A DNA stretch of 64,000 nt from assembly GCA_021791715.1 (NCBI GenBank), contig JAJYWB010000015.1, positions 30,925 through 94,924 on the forward strand. The letters are read 5' to 3'. The position numbers and the translations under genes are program-made. The DNA is from Planctomycetota bacterium. Its GTDB lineage: Bacteria; Planctomycetota; Planctomycetia; Isosphaerales; Isosphaeraceae. This document shows, piece by piece, positions 9,281 through 17,155 of this stretch. Within the stretch, counting starts at the first letter, position 1, and each line of letters starts with the position of its first letter. The notes under the pieces were generated by a model. It did no database searches. It was given only the letters and a program-made list of their open reading frames with translations, and had not been told where the DNA came from.

Positions 9281-11055
9281 GGATTCGGCGATCTCATCAC
9301 GTTTGAAGGAACTCCGAGCCCGTGGATTCCGAGCGATTCCGGCGCGGTTCCCGCGGCGACGGCACGCGCCGCGGCGAGGAGCCGCGCCGCTTTGGCTCGA
9401 CGTTCGCTCGGGTCGAAACGAATATCGGCGGTTTTTTCATAAAACAGACCCGCTCGCATCGCGACCCGAAACCACGCGTCGCGGCCGACGACGCCGAAAT
9501 GCTCGGCGACCTCGCGAACATTGACCCGTTCGATCGGCGTCTTTTCAAGTCCGATCCGCTCGCGCAACGCGGGCGCGGCGAGCACGGCGTCGGCGAGCGC
9601 GACATGCCCCGCGAGAACGGGATGCTGCGCGTCAATAAAGAGCCGGTCGTCGAGAATTCCGTCGTCGGTCATCGACTCAAAAAGTTTTTGAGAATCGATC
9701 AACGTCGCATCGTACGCTTTGGAAATGATTCGGTAAACTTGTTGAAATGTAGATATCGCGCGGAGCGGAAATCCGTCGAGATCGCGCGCCAGAATGAATC
9801 GTCGGCGAGCTTCGGCGACATCTCCCAAAGTTCTTAAAACCCGAGCCGAGCGAAACAAAACCTCCGCGCATTCACGATGCGGGCCAAAAATGCTCGTGTA
9901 GTAATCGAGCGAATCGCGAGGCGAGGTTTTTTCCGATGTGCGGCCCCTTTGGTATTCAAGCGCGATGAAACCTATTTCTTGTTCTTCCGCGTAAGCTCGG
10001 CCGAGCACCGTGCGATTCGGCTCGAAGCCCGCGTCGTTACCGCTGGGGCTGATCAAAATCGGCGTCGCGCCGATCGACTTGCAATACGCGACGATCGCTT
10101 CGAGCCGGCGGCGAAAATCGACGAGAATCGCCTCGGATTCGCTCGGCGAGCACGGCGGAACGTCGATCAATCGCCGTCTCGTCGCCGGGGGAGGGGGGCG
10201 ATCGAGCATCATTTTGCTCTTCGTTCCGTAAATCAACCGACATAACGGCGACTTAAGCCCGATCCGGTAAGCCAGGCCCGAAAGCGCTCGCGGGTGCGAG
10301 AGCAGCTCGAGCGGCGAAAGCCCAGCGATCGGATAAACCTCGCGCGACCATTCATATCGGCTTTGATATTCGTTATGTCCAGAATATATGATAATAATAT
10401 CAGGTTTTCGTTTAAGCTGAGCGAGCTTTTGGTGCATATCGCGGAGGTTCGCGCCTCCCGTCGCGAGATCGTGCAGCCTAACCTTGATTCCGGGCGCGGA
10501 TCGCTCGATCCGCCAGGCGACGATCCTGCCGAGCGAAAGCCACGCGCTGTAAGGTTCTCCCGCGGCGCTTGATTCTCCCAGCACGACGAGGTCGATTTCC
10601 TGTGGAGAAGACGGGTGATGTGAAGATACGTCTGATTTCTGTTCATTATTAAAGCGTGGAAGCTCGGGAAAACGATTGAAACGGAACTCTAGAACACCCG
10701 CGGCGATTTCGAGAAGAAGCAAGCCGACGACGATCGAGAGCGAGACCGCGAGCCCGCGTGCGAGCCGAACGAGCCGGCGCGGGTCGATCGCGGCGCTCCT
10801 GGAATTGCGGTTTTCGCGCACGAGCCGATCGCCGAACGCGACCGACGCCGTGAGCGCCGCGACGAATACGATCGGATAGCAAATGAGCGCCCAATCGAGC
10901 GAGAACGCCGCGGCGTGAAGCCTCGAATCGAGCGACAGCGACGATATCGAGCGTGAGGCGAGCGCGATCGGTCCAAGAACGACGGTTATGAGAACGACGA
11001 CTCGCACGATCGTTCGTGTTATTCTGAGCTTCGGACTCGACGCGGGATCGTTCAT
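9277..11055 (-). CDS. Membrane-anchored SGNH/GDSL hydrolase (upstream paralog)
   Basis: Paralog of the next gene with the same plan, 592 residues. Two or three N-terminal membrane segments (IVRVVVLITVVLGPIALA, WALICYPIVFVAALTASVAF, LAVSLSIVVGLLLLEIAAG) precede the SGNH fold. Blocks are LGESSAAGEPY (Ser), IYSGHNEYQSRYEW (Asn) and DAQHPVLAGHVALADAV (Asp-His). The first block has GESSAAG where the partner has GGSSAAG, and the helical insert diverges most. Start ATG has GAGG 8 nt upstream. It is the first gene of a two-gene minus-strand operon, divergent from xseA. The tandem pair suggests local duplication followed by specialisation. Confidence 0.88.
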   Translation of the reverse strand: MNDPASSPKLRITRTIVRVVVLITVVLGPIALASRSISSLSLDSRLHAAAFSLDWALICYPIVFVAALTASVAFGDRLVRENRNSRSAAIDPRRLVRLARGLAVSLSIVVGLLLLEIAAGVLEFRFNRFPELPRFNNEQKSDVSSHHPSSPQEIDLVVLGESSAAGEPYSAWLSLGRIVAWRIERSAPGIKVRLHDLATGGANLRDMHQKLAQLKRKPDIIIIYSGHNEYQSRYEWSREVYPIAGLSPLELLSHPRALSGLAYRIGLKSPLCRLIYGTKSKMMLDRPPPPATRRRLIDVPPCSPSESEAILVDFRRRLEAIVAYCKSIGATPILISPSGNDAGFEPNRTVLGRAYAEEQEIGFIALEYQRGRTSEKTSPRDSLDYYTSIFGPHRECAEVLFRSARVLRTLGDVAEARRRFILARDLDGFPLRAISTFQQVYRIISKAYDATLIDSQKLFESMTDDGILDDRLFIDAQHPVLAGHVALADAVLAAPALRERIGLEKTPIERVNVREVAEHFGVVGRDAWFRVAMRAGLFYEKTADIRFDPSERRAKAARLLAAARAVAAGTAPESLGIHGLGVPSNVMRSPNP

Positions 11056-11184
11056 AACGAAGCCTCGCGATCGTTACGATCGCCGAGATCGCGGGAATCG
11101 ATCCGCAACGCGTTCCGACGGATCGATCTTCGGACCGAGAGTTTAAACGTAATAAAGATACCTGTGTTTTCAGGATGTTTGCGT

Positions 11185-12372
11185 ATGTCGGCGATTCCAC
11201 TATTTGATCGATCGCGCGAGGTCGTTTTTTCGGTCGGCGAGCTGACGGGGATGTTGAAGGGGCTGATTGAAGAGTCGTTTCCGCGGATTGGAGTCGCGGG
11301 AGAGATATCGAACGCGGCGCGGCCGAGATCGGGGCATGTGTATTTCACGCTCAAGGACGAATCGGCGCAGTTGCGTGCCGTGATGTGGCGGAGCGACGCG
11401 CAGCGGCTCGTGTTCGATTTAACCGACGGTCTCGCAGTTCGCGCTTGGGGGGGGCTCACGGTCTATCCTCAACGGGGCGATTACCAATTGATTGTACGGA
11501 AACTTGAGCCCGAGGGAATCGGCGCGCTCGAACTGGCGCTGCGGCAAACGACGGCGAGGCTCGCCGCCGAGGGGCTTTTCGACCCCGCTCGCAAGCGTCG
11601 TCCGCCGCGGTTTCCCCGAAGGATCGTTATGGTGACGAGCCCCACGGGCGCGGCGATCCGCGATTTTCTTAGGGTGATCGCACGCCGCTGGGACGCGATT
11701 GAAATTTTAATCATACCGGTACGTGTGCAAGGCGAAGGCGCCGCGAGCGAGATCGCGGCGGCGATCGCAACGGCGAATCGGATCCGCGACGTCGACGTGA
11801 TCGTGCTGGCGCGAGGCGGCGGGAGTTTGGAGGATTTGTGGGCGTTCAACGAAGAGATCACGGCTCGCGCGATATTCGCGTCGAGCGCGCCGGTCGTTTC
11901 GGCGATCGGTCATGAGATCGACGTTACGATCGCCGATCTCGTCGCCGACGTCCGCGCGCTCACACCGAGCCAGGCGGGCGAGTTGTGCGTTCCCGATCGG
12001 AGCGAGATCCTTTCTCATTTAGAACACCTGAGAATTCGTTTGGCTCGCGGCGGAGTCGCTCCGATCGAACGATGCCGATCGCGTCTCGATCAGTTGGAGG
12101 AGCGTTCAAGATCGGCGATCGCGCGGCTTCTCGATCGTAAATCGGCCGAGATCGCACGCTACGCGGCTTCGCTCGAGGCTTTAAGCCCGCTCGCGGTTTT
12201 GGCTCGCGGCTACAGCGCGACGTTCCTCGACGGCGAAACGACCCCGCTCCACGACGCCTCGCGAGCGCGAGCGGGCGACACGCTGAGAACGAGGCTCGAA
12301 CGGGGGATGTTGACGAGCCGAGTCGAATCGATCGAGCTTGAAGCCGGAACGAAACCTCGGGCGACAAGTTAA
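11185..12372 (+). CDS. xseA: Exodeoxyribonuclease VII large subunit
   Basis: Catalytic subunit of exonuclease VII, which degrades single-stranded DNA in both directions in the cytoplasm, 395 residues. The frame is open from a GTG at 11164, but the ATG at 11185 has AGGA about 9 nt upstream. It begins with the N-terminal OB-fold (FSVGELTGMLKGLIEESFP, GEISNAARPRSGHVYFTLKD) and continues with the catalytic core: VTSPTGAAIRDFLRVIARRW, ARGGGSLEDLWAFN and SAIGHEIDVTIADLVAD. A long helical region and the C-terminal segment LARGYSATFLDG follow. Length is slightly below the usual 400-450. It is followed 50 bp later by xseB in the normal operon order. Confidence 0.96.
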   Translation: MSAIPLFDRSREVVFSVGELTGMLKGLIEESFPRIGVAGEISNAARPRSGHVYFTLKDESAQLRAVMWRSDAQRLVFDLTDGLAVRAWGGLTVYPQRGDYQLIVRKLEPEGIGALELALRQTTARLAAEGLFDPARKRRPPRFPRRIVMVTSPTGAAIRDFLRVIARRWDAIEILIIPVRVQGEGAASEIAAAIATANRIRDVDVIVLARGGGSLEDLWAFNEEITARAIFASSAPVVSAIGHEIDVTIADLVADVRALTPSQAGELCVPDRSEILSHLEHLRIRLARGGVAPIERCRSRLDQLEERSRSAIARLLDRKSAEIARYAASLEALSPLAVLARGYSATFLDGETTPLHDASRARAGDTLRTRLERGMLTSRVESIELEAGTKPRATS

Positions 12373-12422
12373 TCCATTTTATTGGATATGTTCGTATTTT
12401 TGTAGATTTGGAGAGGAATCGG

Positions 12423-12698
12423 ATGAGTCGTACAAAGAAATCGGATGGTGAAAATAGCTTTGAGTTATCACTTGAGACGTTGGAGAAGACGGTGCGCGAG
12501 CTCGAGAGCGGATCGCTCTCGCTCGACGACGCTCTCTCGGCTTACGAGCGTGGAGTCGGTTTATTGTCGCGATGTCGGAAACTGCTTGAAGTCGCCGAGC
12601 GGAAAGTGGCGCTTGTCGCCGGGGTGAACGAAGACGGCGAGCCCGAGCTCGCTCCGTTCGACGACACCGCGACGATCGACCGCGACGCGTCCGCGTGA
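12423..12698 (+). CDS. xseB: Exodeoxyribonuclease VII small subunit
   Basis: Small helical subunit of exonuclease VII, about 91 residues. The family pattern is clear: FELSLETLEKTVRELESG, LSLDDALSAYERGVGL, then the C-rich helix CRKLLEVAERKV. Start at the ATG at 12423 is chosen over an upstream in-frame TTG because GAGAGG lies 7 nt before it. Several small subunits bind the long helices of XseA, so co-expression from the xseAB operon is expected. The acidic C-terminal tail of about 20 residues is poorly conserved in general. Confidence 0.94.
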   Translation: MSRTKKSDGENSFELSLETLEKTVRELESGSLSLDDALSAYERGVGLLSRCRKLLEVAERKVALVAGVNEDGEPELAPFDDTATIDRDASA

Positions 12699-12778
12699 CG
12701 AGCGGGTCGTTTTGATCCTCGGCTTTTTCCTCGATACGATGGGCGCCGAGCGGCGCGACGATCCGATCGATCGTCGAC

Positions 12779-12900
12779 TTTTTTCTGGATACCGAGTGGT
12801 TCGATTGGATCGGCGTTTTGATCGCTCTTCGGCTTTTTTCTCGATACCGCGTGGTTCAATTGGATCGGCGATTTGATCGCTCTTCGGCTTTTTTCTCGCG
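12779..12900 (+). repeat. 55-bp tandem repeat downstream of xseB
   Basis: Unit A (12779-12833) and unit B (12834-12888) match at about 50 of 55 positions and a third truncated unit starts at 12889. A more degenerate partial unit lies at about 12724-12750. Each unit begins with a run of six T and contains TGGATCGGCG and GATCGCTCTTCGGC. The array fills the 12699-13156 gap between xseB and ispA and has no coding support; no other element is evident in that gap. Confidence 0.85.
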
Positions 12901-13156
12901 ATTGCTTGGCGTCGCGAGCCGAACGGGTAAGCTTGATTTGGGAAGAACAAGGTTCTGCAAACGGTTCCGGATCGAGAAGGTATGGCCTCGCGCAGTCGTT
13001 CGGTCTGAATGCATGTGATTTTGTCGGATGGACAATCGGGTTCGCGATGTCCACAATACGAATAGTCACGGCATGGGACGATCGGCGCGGAGGGCGCTTA
13101 TTCCTTTTTCCACTCCGTGCTTGCGTTCCGGGCCGGTCGACGGTTTACTTTCGCCC

Positions 13157-14086
13157 ATGATACAAACCACGAGCGTGGCGACGGGCTCTCCCTCGTTGTC
13201 GTCTTACTTGGCCGACGCACGAGCGCGGGTCGACGAAGCATTGGATCGCTATTTGCCCGGCGGAGCGGAAAATCCGGCGCCCGGGTGTCCGCCTCGGCTC
13301 GCCGAGGCGATGCGTTACAGCGTGTTCGCCGGGGGAAAGCGGCTGCGGCCGATCCTGGCGTTGATGGCCGCCGAGGCGTGCGGCGGCGACCCGCGAGCCG
13401 CGCTCCCCGCGGCGTGCGCGTTAGAAATTGTTCATACATACTCATTAATACACGATGATTTACCGTGCATGGACGACGACGATTTACGGCGGGGCGTTCC
13501 GACGTGTCATCGCGCGTTCGACGAGGCGACCGCGGTGCTCGCGGGCGACGGGTTGTTGACGATCGCGTTTGAGATTGTGTCGCGTCGTACGCTTCCCGCC
13601 GAGGCGGCGTTGGAGTGCGTGTCGATCTTGGCCGAGGCCGCGGGACCGGTCGGAATGGTCGGGGGGCAGGCGGCCGATCTTGAGGCCGAGGGGCGGAGCG
13701 ACGCGACTCTTGAGGCTCTTGAGGCGATTCACCGGCGGAAGACGGGGGCTTTGTTGCGAGCGTCGTTGCGGATGGGGGCGACGGTCGCTCGGGCTCGTCG
13801 CGAGGCGCTGGACGGATTGGACGCGTACGGCGGGGCGATCGGATTGGCGTTTCAGATCGTCGACGATTTGCTCGACGTCGAGGGGGACGAGACGAAATTG
13901 GGTAAACGCGTGCAGAAGGATTCGGATCGGGGCAAATGGACATATCCCGCGGTGATCGGCGTCGACGCGAGTCGGCGTCGCGCCGAGAGGCTGGCGGACG
14001 ACGCGATCGACGCCTTGGCGCCTTTGGGAGAACGGGGCGGGATGCTCGCCGCGCTCGCGCGGAACTTGCTGGAAAGGGATCGCTAA
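13157..14086 (+). CDS. ispA: Polyprenyl (farnesyl/geranylgeranyl) diphosphate synthase
   Basis: Prenyl-chain elongation enzyme joining isopentenyl diphosphate to allylic diphosphates, about 309 residues. Hallmarks: GGKRLRPIL, the first Asp-rich motif DDLPCMDDDDLRRG near residue 100, the GDGLLTIAFE and GGQAADL segments, and the second Asp-rich motif FQIVDDLLDVEGD near residue 234, then KDSDRGKWTYP. The open frame continues to 13028, but the ATG at 13157 fits the family length. The two residues between Asp pairs in the first motif plus the sequence following it match bacterial short-chain synthases; chain length is inferred. Its stop overlaps the dxs start (TAATG), so the two isoprenoid genes are coupled. 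Confidence 0.94.
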   Translation: MIQTTSVATGSPSLSSYLADARARVDEALDRYLPGGAENPAPGCPPRLAEAMRYSVFAGGKRLRPILALMAAEACGGDPRAALPAACALEIVHTYSLIHDDLPCMDDDDLRRGVPTCHRAFDEATAVLAGDGLLTIAFEIVSRRTLPAEAALECVSILAEAAGPVGMVGGQAADLEAEGRSDATLEALEAIHRRKTGALLRASLRMGATVARARREALDGLDAYGGAIGLAFQIVDDLLDVEGDETKLGKRVQKDSDRGKWTYPAVIGVDASRRRAERLADDAIDALAPLGERGGMLAALARNLLERDR

Positions 14087-16011
14087 TGAACGGCGCGATT
14101 TTGCCGCGGATCAAGTCGCCCGCGGACTTGAAAACGCTTTCGGAGACGGAACTCGACCGGCTCGCCGGAGAGATGCGCGACCAATTGATCCGCGTCGTGA
14201 ATCGGCGTTCGGCGCACTTCGCGAGCAATCTCGGCGTCGTCGAGCTTTGCCTGGCGCTGCACCTGAAATTCGATTTCACCCAAGATCGCCTGATCTGGGA
14301 CACCGGCCATCAAATTTATCCGCATAAATTGATTACAGGACGTTCCGATCGGATCGATACGATCCGCGCCAAGGGGGGGTTGATGGGATACCCGAACCCC
14401 GCCGAGAGCGAATTCGACCTTTTCATGACGGGGCACGCCGGTTGCGCTCCTTCGACGGCTTTGGGGCTGAAGTTCGGCGACAACCTGATGGGGCGTCCCG
14501 AGCGTCATTCGGTCGCGGTGATCGGCGACGGCGCGTTCCCCTCGGGGATCGTCTTCGAGGCGCTCAACAACGCCGGGGGAATGAACTCGAAAAACTTTCT
14601 CGTCGTGCTTAACGATAACAAAATGTCGATATGCCCGCGTGTCGGCGGTTTGGCGGGATGTTTGGACCGGGCGCGGATGGCGCCGATGTATACCGATATC
14701 AATAAAAAACTGCGCAAGTTTTTGCCGACGATTCCGTTGGTGGGCGATCAGGCCGAGCGCTGGTTCCAGCAGTTTAAAGACGCGATCAAGGCGAGCCTGC
14801 ACGGCGGGATGTTGTTCGAGGAGCTCGGTTTCGCGTATATCGGTCCGATCGACGGCCACGATCTGCGTAAACTTTCGGTTTATCTCGATCGGGTGAAGCA
14901 GATGGAGGGGCCGGTGCTTTTGCACGTGCTCACCGATAAAGGTCGCGGGTTCGAGCCCGCGATGAAGGACCCCGTCAAGTTTCACGCGCCCGCTCCTTTT
15001 CAAACGATCGACAACGGAGTCGTCGCGCTCAAAAGTACGAGCGGCAAGGCGTATACCGACGCCTTCAGCGCCGCGATCTTCGCCGCGATGTCGCGCGATT
15101 CGCGGGTTTCGGTTCTCACCGCGGCGATGTGCGAGGGGAACAAACTGCAGAAAATTCGCGAGACGTTCCCCGATCGTTTCTTCGATACCGGCATTTGTGA
15201 AAGCCACGCGGTCGCATTCGCCGCGGGAATGGCCAAGACGGGCGCGCGGCCGATCGTCGACATTTACAGCACGTTCCTCCAGCGATCATATGATCAAATC
15301 TTCCAGGAGGTTTCGCTGCAAAACCTCCCCGTCGTCTTCACGCTCGACCGCGCCGGCCTGGTCGGCTCGGACGGACCGACGCATCACGGATCGTTTGATC
15401 TGGCGTATATGCGAATTTTCCCCAACATGGTCGTGACCGCGCCGGGCGACGAGCGCGACGTCGCTCCCTTGCTCGAATACGCGCTCGCGAGCGATCATCC
15501 CACTTCGATCCGTTATCCCAAGGCGCCGCTCGAATCGGTCGAACGCGAATTCCAGCCGATCGAACACGGCCAGTCCGAGATCATCGATTGGGAGACCGAC
15601 GGAATGCTGATCGTCGCGGGAGGGTTATTGGCCGCCGCGGTCCGCGCCGCCGAGCGATTGCGGACCGAACACGGGCTACGCGTCGGCGTGATCAACGCGC
15701 GGTTTATCAAACCGCTCGACGCCGCGACAGTTCATAAAGCAATCGAAGAATGCGGATTTGTTTTGACGATTGAGGAGGGGTGTCTTCCCGGCGGTTTTGG
15801 TTCGGCGGTTCTTGAATCGGCGAACGACGCGGGGCTGACGACCCGTCACGTCAAACGGTTGGGATTGCCCGATCGCTATGTGATGCACGCCGAGCGCGAC
15901 GAGCAGCTCGCCGAGGTCGGTCTCGACGTCGACGGCATCGTCGCCGCGGCGCTCGAACAGGCGCGGATCGCCGGGCTGATCGCGGCCGATTCGGAGCGAT
16001 GGGCCGGCTAA
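14086..16011 (+). CDS. dxs: 1-deoxy-D-xylulose-5-phosphate synthase
   Basis: Thiamine-diphosphate enzyme condensing pyruvate and glyceraldehyde 3-phosphate, the first step of the MEP isoprenoid pathway, 641 residues. Seen: IWDTGHQIYPHKLITGR, the TPP-binding GDGAFPSG near residue 147 with the downstream LNDNKMSIC, GPIDGHDL, the catalytic glutamate in DTGICESHAVAFAAGMA near residue 371, and DRAGLVGSDGPTHHG. The C-terminal transketolase domain ends with EEGCLPGGFGSAVLE. The start overlaps the ispA stop by one base. The frame extends upstream inside ispA, but only 14086 gives the canonical N-terminus. It feeds the substrate line used by IspA. Confidence 0.96.
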   Translation: MNGAILPRIKSPADLKTLSETELDRLAGEMRDQLIRVVNRRSAHFASNLGVVELCLALHLKFDFTQDRLIWDTGHQIYPHKLITGRSDRIDTIRAKGGLMGYPNPAESEFDLFMTGHAGCAPSTALGLKFGDNLMGRPERHSVAVIGDGAFPSGIVFEALNNAGGMNSKNFLVVLNDNKMSICPRVGGLAGCLDRARMAPMYTDINKKLRKFLPTIPLVGDQAERWFQQFKDAIKASLHGGMLFEELGFAYIGPIDGHDLRKLSVYLDRVKQMEGPVLLHVLTDKGRGFEPAMKDPVKFHAPAPFQTIDNGVVALKSTSGKAYTDAFSAAIFAAMSRDSRVSVLTAAMCEGNKLQKIRETFPDRFFDTGICESHAVAFAAGMAKTGARPIVDIYSTFLQRSYDQIFQEVSLQNLPVVFTLDRAGLVGSDGPTHHGSFDLAYMRIFPNMVVTAPGDERDVAPLLEYALASDHPTSIRYPKAPLESVEREFQPIEHGQSEIIDWETDGMLIVAGGLLAAAVRAAERLRTEHGLRVGVINARFIKPLDAATVHKAIEECGFVLTIEEGCLPGGFGSAVLESANDAGLTTRHVKRLGLPDRYVMHAERDEQLAEVGLDVDGIVAAALEQARIAGLIAADSERWAG

Positions 16012-16096
16012 GCGGCGGAAGGGCTCGCCGCCGCGGCGGGTCGTCTGGAACGGGTCTCGAGGCGAACTCCCCCGGGTTTCAACGAGGCGAACGAAC

Positions 16097-17116
16097 GTGC
16101 CGGTCCAATCACCGCATTTGCCCAACACGTTCACGTCTCCTTGGGACGACGCGCCGCTTCGGGTGATGATCCTGGGCAACGCCTCAAAACCGGGCGTCGT
16201 CGACGAATCGAAGCGGCTCGCGGCGATTTTTCAGGCCGATCCCAAATTCGAACTCGTCGGAGTCGACCTTTCACCCGATAGCGACCTGAGCGCTCTCGCG
16301 GCCGACGTCGCGCTCGTGTTGGGAGGCGACGGAACCGTCCTTCACACCGCGAGGCGGATGGAAAATCGGCCGACCCCCGTCCTCGGAATCAACCTCGGCA
16401 GGTTGGGGTTCCTCGCCGAACTCACCCCCGCCTTGTTTCGCGAGCGAATCCGTGATCTCGCCGATCGACGATTCACGATTGAAAATTTAATGACGCTTTC
16501 ATGTCTTGTTAATCCGAAAACCGGCTCGACTCGCGTTTTTCGCGGGCTCAACGACGTGGTGATCCGATCGGCGCCGACGTTTCGGCTGCTCGAGATCAGC
16601 CTGCGGATCGACGGCGAAACGGTGATGACTTATCGCGGCGACGGCGTGATTTTGGCGACTCCGGTCGGTTCGACCGCGCACAGCCTTTCGGCGGGAGGAC
16701 CGATCGTTCCCCCCGACGCGCACTTGTTCGTGATCACACCGATCTGCGCTCATACGCTCACGCAGCGCCCGCTCGTCGACGGAACGCATAAAACCTACGA
16801 ATTCATTCCCCAGGGGGAAGACGTCGCGACGGTTCTGGTGATCGACGGTCAGGTGCAGATCGCGGTCGAGCCGGGCGATCGCGTCGTCGTCCGCCGCGGC
16901 GACACTCCCTTCCCGATGATTCGGCTTCCCGGTCACAGCTTTTACCGCACCCTGCGCGATAAACTCGGGTGGGGAGTCGAGCCCCCCGGAGACCGCGGAG
17001 TGCACGTTCACGCCCCCGCTCTCAATCCCGCCGATCCGGGCGCCGAAGCCGATCGGATCGCGAACGAAGCCCCCCCGATCGCCGAATGGAAAATCGTCGA
17101 TCAAAACCGAAGTTAA
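16097..17116 (+). CDS. nadK: NAD kinase
   Basis: ATP-dependent NAD kinase making NADP, about 339 residues. The diagnostic GGDGTVLHTARR lies near residue 76, NLGRLGFLAE follows, and the NAD-binding GVILATPVGSTAHSLSAGGP is near residue 195. PICAHTLTQRPLV follows. The start is a GTG at 16097 with GAGG about 9 nt upstream. An N-terminal extension of about 25 residues and a C-terminal tail of about 40 residues (HVHAPALNPADPGAEADR) lie outside the usual fold. It follows dxs by 85 bp on the same strand. Downstream, an AT-rich ATATTT/AAATAT pair (about 17120-17141) may be a bidirectional stop for it and the convergent AsmA gene. Confidence 0.94.
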   Translation: MPVQSPHLPNTFTSPWDDAPLRVMILGNASKPGVVDESKRLAAIFQADPKFELVGVDLSPDSDLSALAADVALVLGGDGTVLHTARRMENRPTPVLGINLGRLGFLAELTPALFRERIRDLADRRFTIENLMTLSCLVNPKTGSTRVFRGLNDVVIRSAPTFRLLEISLRIDGETVMTYRGDGVILATPVGSTAHSLSAGGPIVPPDAHLFVITPICAHTLTQRPLVDGTHKTYEFIPQGEDVATVLVIDGQVQIAVEPGDRVVVRRGDTPFPMIRLPGHSFYRTLRDKLGWGVEPPGDRGVHVHAPALNPADPGAEADRIANEAPPIAEWKIVDQNRS

Positions 17117-17155
17117 TTCAGATATTTGATAAGAAAATATTTTGGTTTCTTTACA

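Noticed and set aside
13098..14303. A 401-codon minus-strand frame across ispA and dxs
   Set aside because: Its product is dominated by Arg, Pro and Ser, and the plus strand has unmistakable isoprenoid enzymes in the same place.
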